Of a stretch of 64,000 nt of DNA, positions 18,801-32,209 are shown piece by piece. Position 1 is the first letter of the stretch; every line of letters begins with the position of its first letter. The stretch covers positions 21,237,001 to 21,301,000 of the forward strand of contig JAMPIT010000379.1 in the NCBI GenBank assembly GCA_026261815.1. The letters run 5' to 3'. The notes under the pieces were generated by a model that made no database searches, was not told the DNA's origin, and was given only the letters and a program-made list of their open reading frames with translations. Position numbers and translations under genes: made by a program. This DNA is from Monarcha castaneiventris obscurior (lineage: Eukaryota > Chordata > Aves > Passeriformes > Monarchidae).

Positions 18801-21800
18801 CTCAGGCCAGCCATTGGGGTCTGTGCTATGGATTTGAGTCTATCGGCTTAATCATCAAATTTTTAGATTTAACTGAAACTGAGCAATTGTCATGCATCAC
18901 ACATTTTTCCTGGTGTGTCAGTCTTTGAAAATAAATAGCTTTAGTTCTCCTAGAAAACACTCATTTCACAGGCTTTATCAGTATCCTTGAGCATCAAAAA
19001 TGCTGAATGGAAAACCCTCAGAGGAAACATTTTTCTGCTGAAAGTCTTTACACAAGTAAAGAGGTTGCAAATATTGAAAAGCCAAAAGATTGTTATTTTT
19101 CCATACTGAAAGACAGAAATTGTATATGTTTTTATTTTTTTCAATACAAATTGCAGAGCCACTACAGTTAGTGACCCAATTATTCCAAAAGGTCTCCATT
19201 TTTTGAGAAAATATATCTGTGTTACTAAGAAGATTTTCTGCATGATTAATATCAAAACATGAAAGGCAGATTGAATTTATCCACACATAGGCATTTACAC
19301 ACCTCAGAAAAGGGAAGTTATTTAGAAGGTGATAGAACTGTAATTGCCATTTCAACAAAAAAGTAATCAGTGAGGAATAAAACAAGCTCAGTCTGCCAAA
19401 ATGAAGATTTGGAAGTTAATCAAATACCGACTTAGCCAAGCTTGTCATGCTGCTATGTGTATCTGAAGTTTCCAAATTGTTGTTGCTATTGATTTCTAAA
19501 ACTACACTACAGTTCTGTAGTCTTTCAAAACGTGCAAGGTGTTTTCCAGAAAACAATAAATAAAGAATGAAAAGGCTAAATTCTTCTCTGCTTCCTCTTT
19601 GCAGGGTTATAATAACTGTTTCTTATCTATTACGAGATTCTGCACCATTTTCAGACCACAATGTGACCCCAAGTCCAACATTTTGCTTTGCAACTTTTAC
19701 TTTAAAATTAATGTCTCTTGAAATCCTCATAAAACCAAAATATTATGCAGGACTGTGCACTGTGCATTCAAGTAAGTGCTAGGCAGGAAAATGCAAAGCA
19801 AAAACTGTTTAAAATAGGACCATCTTTTATTGTCATTTCCACCATAACAAGACTTTCACAGATAACAGTTTTAAGCAGATGACTCTGCATCCTGTATATA
19901 TAATTGACTGTCTTAATTCATTATACTGTCACCATTTAAATATTCATTTTGCATTGTTTGTCTCATTCCACTCCTGTTTCCTGTGGTTTACCCTGGGCTT
20001 TCCCAGTATCTCTGTCTCTATATGTTATGCTATATGTTTCCAACATCTCCCAGCACTCTCTCCTTCCCATTTCTTTTCTATATTTTTTTTTATGTCACTC
20101 CATCTGGTTGTTCAGTTGAGTAAATATTCTGCCTCCAAGTACCTGAAACATTTCCAATTGATTAGACAGAACACTCCTTATCTCAATACCATTATTGCCT
20201 ACAATTATTTTGCCTGTAATGGGTGCCCTTTGGATTTTGATACCTATCTAAACTCTAATTTGGCAATAGTGGAAAAGTTTAGTAGGTGCTTTCTGCATAA
20301 TTAGTTTAAGGCAGTTCTTCTTGTAAGCTCCTACTTTCATATATTTAAAAAACACACTTCTTCGAACGTAGACATACTAAGTGGCCTCAGGGTACAAGTT
20401 TTCCTAGTTTCTTTATGCATCTAACTGTGTGTTCAAATCTCCACCCTTGACCTTAGTAGGACAGGAATTTTTGCCTTCAGCATTAATACTAGTTGGACCA
20501 CTGCCTCACACTAGAGAATTCCTACTCCTCACATTGTGCAAAGATTAATTCAGTAGGAATTTTAGTGTGCAGCTTTTTTACACCACCCTGTAATTTAAAA
20601 GCATCTCCTGTGTAGCATTCAGGATGATAAAGTACCGTACCTAGTGTGAATTATGATAGGACTCAGTTAGACTTGCTTCTCATGGAGCAGGCACCATCCC
20701 AAGAAGCAGAAAACACGTAGTGATCTCCAATGAAAGCCATATCCCTGAGAATTTGCTGTGAATATCCATTCATATTCAGGGATAAATGAGGGTGGAACAT
20801 TTTTTTTCTCTGCTTTATTTGGCACTGGATCCCAAGAAGGTGTTGAACTTCTCTCAAGGCACGCTGGTATGGGCTGATGGAACTCTGTGGACAGCATCAG
20901 GGAGGCCTTACTTTGGATTGGCTTCAACAGCCAAGAGAGAACAGGAAAGGGAGTTTGGTGGGGCCCAGTTTCACCATGGGGTAGCAATGTGGCTGCATTC
21001 TGGTAAAGACTTCAGGGCAGTGAGTTCTGCAAAGGCACCACCTCTCCACCATCCTCTCTCTTCCACATCTCCTTCTTGGAGATCCTGCAGCCCACCCCAC
21101 ACTGCAGAAGGCCCAGTGCCTCCAGCTTCAGATCCCTCCCACTGTCACCAGAAACTTTGCTACTAGTCCCGAAGTCTTCTCCTACTGCTATAAAGGACCT
21201 TGCAGAGGAAGATTTTGCTGCAAAAACCATCTAGCAGGAGAAAAACACACAGCCTAAATTAAAGTGGATAGATCCACTTCTTTCCTTCATGGCCCCACTC
21301 AAGCTCTCAAATGACCATGGTGACTCTAATCCCAAAGTCATTCCTTCAGTCTCACACCTGAACATCATCTCAACTGCAGTGTGTCCTCATTAGCACTCTC
21401 CAAAAACTGGGTCCTGTCTCCACCACTACACCTAAAAGCATTTATTACAATTCTGCCTGGACTCTGAGAAAGAAAAGATATGTTGGTCTAGGGGGAAAAT
21501 TTGTATCTGATGGGGCTATCTTATTCTTCCTGCTGATTTTTATTGGGCAAACAAGTGAAACAGAGCATTTTAATACAAAGAAGATAGGAGTTTGTTTTCA
21601 CTGATGAGTAAAACAATCATCCTCCCATGTACTCATATAAGTACTAACACTTCAAAGCAATTAAGCTGTTCACTGAATGAAAAAATGAATCTGTAATGAT
21701 TTTAGCAGTTAAAGTATGATTGGCAGAGTCCAAAACATAATGATTAGTTTCATTGTTTGAAGAAAGTTTAAAGAATGTGCAACTGGTTCTTTTAATAATA

Positions 21801-24800
21801 GTTTATTAATATTTATCAAATTGTACAATCCCTCTGTTTGTTAAATGAAGTGAATATACTATCACTACTTCATTATAAAAAATGGCTTTATTGCCATCAT
21901 TTTGTTTGTCATGTTTTACAAGGGTTACAACTGATAGCAGAAAATGTGTGATACACATTCACATTTCCCTGCTCACACCTACTGAACTGAGCATTTACAT
22001 TTCATATGGGGGCATTAAACTAAACCACCTATATGGCTGTAACTGAATTAGAGATTTGATGCTTTAAATCAAGGGAGAAAGTGCAAGGTGTCAAATGAAC
22101 ACAGCTGTGAAGTCAGTGTGATAGCTAATACAAATTCAAAGTTCCTTGGTAAGCTCTGCTTGTTCCTTGTGGTTTCCCATTGATGATGAAGAGTGCTGTG
22201 TAAAAGCCAACAAAAGTGCATGCCCCCATGGTACCATACAAACATAAATTACTGTGTTTTGCACTCAGTGTGAGTTGCCTGCTTAAGGGAAAAAGAGGAT
22301 ATTTTCTTGAGTTAGACATAGCAAATAAACAGAATGGCAATTTGCACTACTACTTTCTGTACTGCATTATGATTTTTCTCACTTTAGGTAAATATCTAAA
22401 TCAATAATGGCTAACTAAGTTTTGGCTATTTTGTTGTGCTTTTTTTGATGGATTTTTTAATGCCTGCTCTGCAGACAGATTCCATTTTTCATTTCCTTGT
22501 CTGCCCAGAAAGTGCATTTCATAATCAAAAGAAATTATTAGATATTAAAAAGAGTATGCTATCCTCGAGGACATAAGAGCAGCATCTGTAGACCTGGATT
22601 CAGTATTCTCAGTTGTACAGATAACAGTATTAGGAGTGAGCATCAGATGCAATGAAAGCAGTTGTGCTACAATTGCAGTTTGAGGTAGCAAATGTACGAG
22701 GGCCAGTGTTGGGAGTGAAAGGACAGTGCACCTGCTGCATTTTAATGGAGCTTGCAGTTGTTTTGCAGAAAGTGATGTATGGCAGTCACATAACCTACTG
22801 CCAAAGCAGTCAGACATCAGCAGAAACCTAGGAAGGTGTCAGGCATTAAGTCTCCTTCTCAACAGGAGCCTGCAAGAGATAGATGTGCAATTTTACCAAG
22901 CAGTGGTCAGCAGTAGCTTCAGATGCCTCCATTGCAGTTATTAAACTCAGAATTCCAGTCCTGAGAATGGGTTTGTCTGACAAGGAAAAAGAGACAGGAG
23001 AGTAAGAGGAAGAATACTTGAGGCTTTGGGTTTCAAGTTCATGTGTATATGTGAACCATCATCTATCCATCCTCTTTTTACCTGCGTTTTCTGAGAATTT
23101 CTAAGATTAATGTTATCACAAAAGCCATTCAGAGCAAATGATTGTTTAAAAACAGATGCATTTTGTCAGATTAATGTCTTCCATATACTTTGGATGCTCT
23201 TACTGCTTGTAATTATTGTGGGGTAAACCATACAGTGAAGTCCGTAACATTCTGTGGGACTTTTCTTTAAACATCTTCTTAATATAATGCAAGGTAAGAT
23301 GTTAATCATGTACATCTTTTGTGTCATTTAGTCATAGAACATTCCTAATACTCCCTCCCAAAAACATATGCTGAATTTACACTCTCATATAGTAAGATTT
23401 ATTTCTGTACATTTAGGTCTGAAAAATAAGCATGGTAAAGGAAGTCCAGCACACTCTTCCCATAAAACCTGTGAGAAGGAAACTAGGTATTTATTGGGAT
23501 GAAGGAACATATCTCTGTTCTTTTCCCTTTTTCAGAACTGTAAGGAAGAACAAATAATTCAGAGCAGGAAAGAGGCTGAGCTCTGTTTGGTTCCAGCTAG
23601 CAGAGAACAAAACTCATCTCCTGCAGACAAATAAAGCCCATCTGAACGAGTTTAGAAAAGTCAGTAGCTCCCCACCACAGAAGGGTCACCATTACAGCTT
23701 CCAGCTGCTTGGGTGGGCCAGGGAAATGGGGCTGGCATGTCCTGTTCTGGAAGGATGGTACCTGCATGTCTTCTCATAAAAGGCTTTTAGGAGCAATACA
23801 GAGTGCAAGATATTAATACTCTGTCATGCCTCATGACTACAAAGCACAGAGCTCAGAGGAACTGGTTCCCTGGCAGGTGATCTGATGGCCAGGCTCTCCC
23901 ACATGAAAATGTCCTTTACATGCACAGCATTCTAGAAAATCTACAGATGTTAAGATAGGAATTAGCTGGGCTTTGAGGGGAGGTAAGTTATAAAATCATT
24001 AAATTTCTAAAAAGCAAGATGGAAAACTACATTTTTACTGAATTTTATCTCATTTACTCTATCATTTGTAATTATTATAGTTTAGGGCACATAAAGTAGA
24101 ATGGCACTTTCATTTAGTGAGGTTTTTTAATATTTTATGTTGGCTTTCCAATGTTATATACATTGTAATAGTGTATAGTTAAAATTAATTTAATCTACTA
24201 GAATTTGAATTTGGCAAAAATGCCAGAAGGATTATACTAGAACTATAATAACAGTAGCAATAGTATTTTTGGAAGACTGAAATACAGTGTTATGCCTAAG
24301 AAGAGTGTTTCCAATAGCTCATGCTCAAAAAGCCATCCAAATAGTGAATAAAGCAGCAGATATAATTTCAGGTGGAAAATGAGCCAATAAATATTCCATA
24401 ACCTCTCTCCATCTTTTCTTTCAGAGATTAGGATGGCAATTAGGACAGTATATGGTGTTTCTTTGATATTGTCTACAGATGCCAAGTCTGTATGCTCAGT
24501 TGAGTTATTCAATTCTTAAAATGCATTATGTTCAAATCACACTTTCTAAAGTGGTTTTCTGTTAGAACTACATCAAATGAAAGCCATAGCTGGCTTAAAT
24601 GTAATTCAGTTCTTCCTTGTTGTGTCTGGAGATGTTTTTATATGTAAGGGGAAAGAAATGAAAAAAAATTTTAAAAAAACACTAGTCATCATGAGGGTTT
24701 TTTTAATATCATCAGCACTACCATAAAGCCAGATGATAAACTGCATACTATTCAGAAGAAAGAAATAGAACGAAATTAGCATTGAATTACTCTAGATTAA

Positions 24801-25840
24801 TCATAGCCCTGGATTCCTGTCATTCCATGAAAAAATAAAAGCTTGGTTCTTTCAGATTTTAATGTTTCTTCTCAGACTTTAGCATTTTTTTGTAGTAAGA
24901 GGGAAATAAGAAGTCCTTGTACTAAAGGAAAAACACAGGAATACTTTGGACTGGTGGTGTTGGTAAATTTTTATCACTGTTTCTAACTAACAGCAAAGCA
25001 GCATTGACGACTTGGATCCAGATGGTTAGCAACATTAATGTTTCACAATAGTAACCTAATGAAGCTCTTTAGTGCTGGTGACAGGTAAATGCTTGAAAGG
25101 TTTATGGCAAGGGAAAAAAGCTTTGATAAATAACTTGAAAATCTGCCTCTTCTTGCTTTCATAATTATTGCTTTTTATAACAGCATAATGGAACAGCAAA
25201 GCATAGTTGAAAAAAAGGCTAGAAAAGAGGAACGCTCTTTGAAGCTAATAGGATATACAGTGGGATTTTTTTTTCTAACTTCTTCTAAGATGAATAGCTA
25301 GTTAAAAACCATTAGGCCTCTCTCAGACTTAAGGGGAGAATTTAAATGTCTTTTTTCTTATAGCTAGTCTCTCTAGGGAATCAGACCTAAAATAGGGGAG
25401 ATGAAGATTTTTCTCTGTGCAAGTAGAGAATAATAGTTTCAGGATGTTTTAACTGAAAGAAGAAAGTTCGGGGATCTCTCACATGAGCTTTTCTCCCTAA
25501 TCCTGGTTACCTGTGAAGACCACAACCAGAAACCTGGTGCTCTCTTTGCAATGAAGGGGAAATCTGATGCCTGACTTCTCCAAAGGTCAGGAGCCCAGTC
25601 CTGCAGGCACTTGGATGTTTCTGGAAAACCAGGTTCTCTGTAAATGGAAATTTTAGCAGAAATTATCTATTTTTTTTTTCATTGAAGGGGGTGGAAATTG
25701 GCTGAAAAGAAATTTTTCAGGCTTTGATCAGAAGTGCACCAGATGTTTTCTCTTTTTGTGTTATAAAAGAAGATAGACTCCCCAACCCCTGAAAAAAGAA
25801 GTGAAGAAAGGTTGGCTGAAAGATGTTTTTCCTGTCTAAA

Positions 25841-25847
25841 ATTAAAA

Positions 25848-25881
<34 letters not shown>

Positions 25882-25882
25882 T
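25841..25882 (+). repeat. A-rich AAAAC/AAAC simple repeat
   Basis: A run of aaaacaaaacaaaacaaac type, low complexity, within the last RALYL intron. There is no adjoining retrotransposon body that would make it a poly(A) tail. Confidence 0.75.
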
Positions 25883-26852
25883 CAAACCCCAAACAACTTG
25901 TGTTGAAAATTTCACTTTAAAAAAAGAAAGCATCTACTTCTGTGACCATTTTCTACAGTCAGTTTTCCAAACAGATGTGATTAGGAAAGTGCAGTCAGTT
26001 TTTCTGTGGGCAGGTGGAGATGGTATGTCTTATGCTCCCCTGCAGCATCACTCAATGCCTGCTTGACGCTGGTAGCACTAATGGGTCACATAGGACTCAG
26101 GATTCAGTTATTTAGATGCAACCTGCCTCCAGCCTCTGCTGGAAGAATGATCCTCTAAAAGTGGAAAAGTGTTGACTAACACTGGATTTTTGCATTTTCA
26201 CAATGTGGCTGATAAAGCAACAAAAGAAATCAAAGGATATAGATTTATAACCTATGGCAGGTACACAAAAACAATAGCAAAATAGACAACAGCAAAAGGG
26301 AAGAAACTAAGGAAAGATCCATCAATGTGGTAACTATAGACATTGCTGAAAGCACACAGCCAATGGAAATGGAGTAAGGTATATAAATAGTGTGATGGGA
26401 CTGAAGCAAAGAATTCTACATGCAATTTATTTAGATTGAATGCCATTATGCAAATAAAGCATTTCATTGCAAAGCAGCCAAGATACATTATTCTATTTCC
26501 TGCTGCTAAAATAGAAATTATTCAGCAGTTGTTTGCATAGCATTATTGAGGGGAGGAATACTTCAGCCTCAACAGCTCTTGCTTGATTTGTTGTTATTAT
26601 TTTGTACCATACAGTCTAACTCAGGACTGTTGCACAGTCCTGATTGTCCACAGCTGCAGGAACACAATTCTTCTTTTAATCTTTGATGGTTTAAGGTAGG
26701 AAAACATTATAGATGTTGATATTTGGTTGTTTTGTCAAAAAGTCAAGTTATAGTCGTCTTGGCTCTTTTCCCCAGATATCTTGGCTTCTTTTTGAGGTTC
26801 TGCTGGAAGACATTATATGCTTTCTTACTAAAGCCAACATTTCATTTCTCAG

Positions 26853-26870
26853 TTTCTACAGATCAAGTGA
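26853..26870 (+). CDS. RALYL: RALYL terminal coding exon (FLQIK, stop)
   Basis: After the acceptor catttcatttctcag the sequence TTTCTACAGATCAAGTGA encodes F-L-Q-I-K and the stop TGA (26868-26870). Vertebrate RALYL ends in the same five residues after ...EL, and the previous exon ends in phase 0 right after the Leu codon, so frame, splice signal and sequence all agree. Only 18 coding bases lie in this exon; the rest is 3' UTR. It is easily missed by ORF-based annotation because it has no coding signal of its own. I scanned the downstream + strand for other CAG/CAA-Ile-Lys-stop matches preceded by an acceptor and saw no comparable one. Confidence 0.93.
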   Translation, partial: FLQIK

Positions 26871-27346
26871 TGAGATGTCATGTGTGAATCCCCTGAAGGC
26901 TGAGAAGAGAAACTCTGACTTCCCCTCAGAAAATTGTGAACTGCAGTTTCTTACTGGCTGACAACACCTTTGATTCAATTTGTATGAAACTCAATTTACT
27001 TATTAAAATGGACATTATTGTTCAAATATTAGAAACTCCATTTCTTATATGTTCTAAGCTGTACAATTGTCAGATTTTTATGGTTTAGATTGTAAATGTG
27101 GTTTTCTCTGGCTAATTATTGGTATTATTTTTTTAATTTTGATGTCTTAAAGGCCAATGTACTGTATCATAATAATATGAAGGACATATTTAACAGGTGT
27201 GGAAAACACTGTATACAAATGTATATTTCTAAAAGCTATTTTTATGATTAGCACATTTTACTGTTTTACCATATTTAGAGTCAGGTGATATTGCACTTCC
27301 TTGTTTACTGCTTAATTCAAACAAGACCATTTTGATCAGTGCCACA

Positions 27347-27352
27347 ATTAAA
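27347..27352 (+). terminator. RALYL: Candidate proximal poly(A) signal ATTAAA
   Basis: ATTAAA followed by T/GT-rich sequence (tacattgtatgg, then tttgtcattgg). It would give a 3' UTR of about 0.5 kb. Confidence 0.3.
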
Positions 27353-29966
27353 TACATTGTATGGTATTTCCCATTGTTTTATTCAATATATTTGTCATTG
27401 GAAATAATTACATTTGGTAATAGAATAGCTTCTAAAAAGTGAAAATGTCAAAATAAGAAAGCAATCCTTGACAAACTGTAAATTGGATCCTTCTGTAAAT
27501 CCCTTTCTTCAGATAAGCACTCTCTGTGATGCCATTCCTCAGACAGTTGTTACAGCTGTTCCTGCAAATGTCTAAAGGCAGTTTGTTGTTACCATATGGA
27601 AAGTCAGTCAGTCTCCTGCCTAGCCAGGAAAATTACTTATAGCCTGCCAATATCTGACAGCCTGAGCTAGCATACTTTTTACTTTTTGGGTTATTTTCTG
27701 GCAGTAGTCTTTCCACCCACAAACTCCTAAGGCCCTTCTAAAAGCCTGAAGTTCGAATAATTATTACAGATGTTGCAGGGGGAACCTTGGTATAGAATTT
27801 CTTAATAAATCATATTTCCTTTCAAACAGAATGGATGCATTATTTCTCTTGCGTTACTAATGAGACATTAAAGGTATCAAAGCATATATGATATGGGCAC
27901 AAGGACTTCTCTAATAAAAGTACCAACTTGTTCACCATCCCAAAGTCAGACCTCTTTAGCATTGCAAATGACATGAAACAAGGAATATGTATTTATTCAT
28001 CTACATCTTTATGCGAGTGGTACTCATATAGAAAGAGACATGTCTTTAAAGTGATTGCAGGCTAAATAAATTATTTAGTAGCTACAGCATCCCAAGAGGG
28101 AGAGGTATTAATTTAGGAAGTATCTTACGCAGCCAAATGGAGTGCAGACCCAGCTGTGTGCCAGTCTGCAGCATGGAGCCCTGACCCCTGAGCTCCATGA
28201 CCAGGGTATTTGCTATTTGGGCTCATCCAGCACTACAAAGATGAACTCTTGCCTTGCCCTTTCCATTGCTCTCTGTAGCTGAGAGCAAGAGAAAACAAAA
28301 GGTACCAGAGAGACTTTTTAAAAGATCAAACTTCAAATTTCTATTTTAAAAAGCAGTTTCTGACATGACAGGTTCACCTCAAGTAGTGGGGGTGTAAGAG
28401 AGTGGGAGCTCAAGGTCTCTGGTCAGGTTTTCACCATAGGGACCATCATCAAAGAAGGACTGATATTTTTCAAAAATTTGGAAGAAAAGCATACATTTGA
28501 ATTTAATTACCTATTACTGAGTGAGAATTTTTTCACTAGGCAGCTATGTAACATAGCACTCTCACTTATGTTTGTGTACCTTATATTTAGCTTGTTTATT
28601 GTGTGTGGAGTTACATGGTTTACATAAGTGCTGAGTAGTACCTAGCTCCTTATATAAGGAAAGACTAGTATAAGTAATTATACCCGAGCATAAAGAATTG
28701 CAGCTTCAGAATTTATCAGGGCTGACTCTCCCAGAAAAGTGCAGCAAAAAATGTTACTCCTGTGTAAGTGAAATGTTAGGTCAAATCAGAGGGTGAAATA
28801 CTTCTCCACTTTCTATCTCCTAATATAGGATATGAACATTTTTAACTAAAATGCAAAAAGAATTACCATTTTGGGATCTCCATCTTTGGCTGACAGTTAA
28901 AAAAAAAGAGCTCCAAACCTCAGCAGCTCAAGGGGCATTTGTCCCATTTAAATCACTTAAACTTTTGGCTGACTTAAAAGATGCAGAATATCATCCAAGG
29001 AGATCAGTTCTGATATTGGTGTTAATAAACTAGATATGAGAAATATCTAGGTATATTGTCTCTTCATCACCTCCATTCCAGACGAGCTAATACAGAAAGC
29101 ACTCTTAGATTTTTACACATTCTTTACAATCATTACCCTTGGATTATAAACTCACAGAAATGATTACACATTCATAATGTTGACACTGTTTCACACCACC
29201 GTTTAAGTCCTGAATATATTTTGAACACAGAAAAAGTCACCTCTGGTAACACCATGAGGCACTACTTCATTTGCAAGCCAGAAGATTGTTGCCCCGTACA
29301 GTCTATTACTAGTAAGGTTTCTCAACGGCATGTTTGCTTAAAATCACTCCAGAGGATGCTGGTGGCTTTGACAGAGCTTAATAGTTCTCTGCTGTCCCTG
29401 TATGCAGTATGCTCGGTGTTGTTTGCCATCACTACTTGTTACTTGTTTGACATGAGTTTTGTCAGTTGTGGGGTTTTTCAACATTGCTCATCCCTTGCAA
29501 TACGGAAGAATAGGAGACATAAAAGATCTTGTCAATCAGTTTAGACAGTCAACAGTCTTATAAAATCCTTTACGGACAGTCCTGAATCAAACCAATTCAT
29601 TTTTTACACAGACTTATATGCTGTGTATTTCAGATATTTGTTTCAAACATGGGCAGCTGCATGAATGGAAAATATTTACTAAAAAGCTTTAAAGTTTGGA
29701 TCAAGAAAAAATATTTTTACTTTTGTAAACTCTTGTAATACATATTGTTGCGGTCCTTATTATTTTTCTCTGTAGATCCATTTTTAGTTCTGAAAAATCA
29801 CTGTACTTAAACTATGTAGATAACTATAATTTTGTTAGCAGTCATATTTTTAATTGGTGCCACTGCAATTTAGAATTAAAACATTCAGAGTTTGCCCATT
29901 AGAGCAGATTGATGGTTCATTACAGTTTTCTTTAAAATGTTGTAACATAATTTTTACATGTCTGTA

Positions 29967-29972
29967 AATAAA
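29967..29972 (+). terminator. RALYL: Candidate distal poly(A) signal AATAAA
   Basis: Canonical AATAAA overlapping a TGTAAATA Pumilio-type site, with T-rich downstream sequence. It would give a 3' UTR of about 3.1 kb. Confidence 0.35.
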
Positions 29973-29990
29973 TATTTTCTCTGATTTATG

Positions 29991-31960
29991 CACTAATTCA
30001 GTTTTGCAATTTCTTCTCTTAAAATGTGACTCTAAGACACTTTCCAGGAAAAATGTATTTCTCTCATGGAAAAATGGAATTTAAAGCTCTGTAGTACAAC
30101 CATCCTTCACAAACTTCCAAAGCAGACCAAACAGAAACAGGCATTCACAATAATAAGTACTAAACTTAAGTAAAATGAGAAAAATGTTAATCCTGCTATC
30201 ATTTTAATAGTTTGAGAAATTTAAGCACCAGTACTGTATTAAAAAATGACTGACAAGAAATATGACAAACTTCCTGAAAAGAGGGAATTCTTCGGTGGGA
30301 TGAGAAAGAGAAAGAGGGAGGCACAATGGGCACATTTCATTGAATTTAAGAAATGCATTTTCTTAATCTTGGAAGCTTCTAGGTTTCATGTATCACTAAA
30401 GCATTATGAACATAATTTATGAAAACCATGTTAAGAATAGCTATCATTTTCTGCTCAGTATCCAAATGCATTTTTCATTCATAGTACCCTATTCCATTCA
30501 GAAGGTGTTGCTATACAGGCAAGCTAAAGAAAATTGGTCCACAAAGTCTATGAGAATGTTTTTAAATTATATTGGTATTTTTGGGAAGCAAGACTATTTT
30601 GAAATATAAGGTAAAACAAGCACAATGTGACAAGTTAGTACTGCAGCTCTGAGCATTTTTCAGCAATTAAATGTTCTAGCCATGAGGATGAGAGAGAAAG
30701 AGAAAAAAAAGGCCCTTGTGTACAGTAGTTAGAGCCCTACAGCCCAGGTTGCGGCTCACAATCCATGCCCTTACAACAGTCAGCTCTGGAAAACTGGTAA
30801 GAAAATCCTCTGAGACTGCTTAGAAAAAACAGAGTGCTACAGGGAATACATCACTGTTGAGTTTTGTATGGTGGAATAATAACTCACTTGAGACAAAAAG
30901 AGCTTGTAGTTTTAGGCTTGCTATAATAGTACTTTTTTCTGATTAATCCCGGAAAGAAAGATTGCTGTTCCACACTTGTGCAAACAGAATTCATCCACAA
31001 GTACCACACTGTATGTTGACAGAAAACTAGTTCACAGAGCATCCATCCTATATAAATCCCACTAACTAAGCAAAAAAAATATTTCTAAAGATTACATTTA
31101 AATCTTTCTGATGCTGTCCTGGCTACATAACTTAGCAGCCTAAGGTAACAGAGAAAAAATTTTGTATAACCACTCTATTGGTGTGTTACTATATGTGAAT
31201 ATATCTATGGTATGTAGCTATGCATATGTGGGAAAATATCCTTCCTTCCATTGCTTTGTGCTTTAGATAATTTGAGCTAGAGACAACTAAAGTTGTCAAC
31301 TAGTTGAGAACTAAAGTTGTGTAAAATAAGAATCAAACTCATCCTCGTTGATAGTCATTAACCAAGTACCTTCAATGTCTACTCCAACTGGATTCTTAAG
31401 CAGAAACTGTGATCAGTGTTCAACCTGTGAGTAGTTACAGCAGCATTTAGCACATTATTTACAGAAAGAAGAAATTATATTGCTCCTGCTACTATTGCTG
31501 CTGCAGCAGGACCAGAGTGGAACATAGTGGAGGAACAGAGGATGTACAGCATGGCAGGGCTGCAGCTTGAATGTGGTGCTGAGATCTGAATGATCATTGA
31601 AAGGATTTACCTCAGGATGACTGAGGAAATTATTGAAAGGGGATGTTTGCACTTGTACTCATTCTACATTTGAAGAGACCTCCCCGTGTACTTATTTATT
31701 TTCATATCTCTGCCAGCATACCATGATTTTGACAATTCTTTCAAGGGGTAAGCCTCAAAATTTGCATGTGATTTTGGTCAAACTTACTAAGAATTCAACA
31801 CTTAGCAATAAGCAGTCAATCACATTAAACATTGACCCCCTTTTCAGAATTTTGGCCTTGGTGATTAATCCACAAGGCAAGGGAGGGATTTCATAAATAC
31901 CTGTTTACTTGAGTGGTCACATTAACTGTAGGTCTGTGCTTCCATCGACAGAAAAACTAT
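29991..31960. other. Intergenic DNA, no feature seen
   Basis: AT-rich non-coding sequence just beyond the last candidate RALYL poly(A) site. I recognise no repeat or exon. Confidence 0.5.
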
Positions 31961-31961
31961 A

Positions 31962-32209
31962 GCTCATAGAATCATAGAATGGTTTTGGTTGGAAGCGACC
32001 TTAACAATCACCCAGTTCCAAGCATCCTGTCCTGCGCAGACTTTTCACAGGATCATCCAAGCTGGCCTCGACCACTTTCAGGGATAAGACATCCACAACT
32101 TCTCTGTGAAACCTGTCCCAGTGTCTCACCACCCTCACATTAAAGAACTGCTTTCTAATATCTAGGAGGATAGGAATATCTAGGAGGATAGGAATATCTA
32201 GGACCACCT
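31962..32209 (-). mobile_element. CR1 LINE 3' fragment
   Basis: It starts with a well-kept inverted CR1 tail (tcatagaatcatagaatgg), then ttggaagcgaccttaacaatcaccc, and runs to the caccctcacattaaagaactgctttctaatatct block of the reverse-transcriptase 3' end. The right end dissolves into a short tandem repeat. The fragment is about 250 bp and 5'-truncated. Confidence 0.9.
32160..32203 (+). repeat. 18-bp tandem duplication at the CR1 edge
   Basis: Unit ATCTAGGAGGATAGGAAT occurs at 32160-32177 and 32178-32195, followed by a partial third copy to 32203. It probably arose by slippage within the CR1 fragment. Confidence 0.95.

Larger units (their letters stand above)
9746..26852 (+). other. RALYL: RALYL last intron, 17.1 kb, phase 0, repeat-poor
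   Basis: It runs from gtaagg to catttcatttctcag. I see no CR1 copy, LTR or coding exon in the whole span. There are short simple tracts (TA run near 13784, A/AAAC-rich run 25841-25882) and GC-richer patches near 11360-11660 and 20860-21200 with no recognised content. Frames there are short and look like chance ORFs. Confidence 0.85.
26871..29990 (+). other. RALYL: RALYL 3' UTR (end uncertain) and immediate downstream DNA
   Basis: Non-coding, AT-rich sequence after the RALYL stop codon. Candidate poly(A) signals are ATTAAA at 27002 and 27347, and AATAAA at 27804, 27913, 28065, 29024 and 29967. The shortest convincing UTR would end near 27370; the longest near 29990. The last signal overlaps TGTAAATA (29963-29970), a match to the Pumilio-binding consensus, and sits in T-rich sequence typical of UTR ends. 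No CR1 or LTR interrupts the span. Which site is used cannot be told from sequence alone. Confidence 0.55.

Noticed and set aside
26438..26470. Another MQIK-like match in the last intron
   Set aside because: No acceptor AG precedes it and the flanking residues do not fit RALYL.
27548..27600. Sequence encoding LFLQMSK after ttgttacag
   Set aside because: It resembles the RALYL ending but would duplicate the Leu already present, has Met-Ser in place of Ile, and lacks the stop. It lies downstream of the exact match at 26853.
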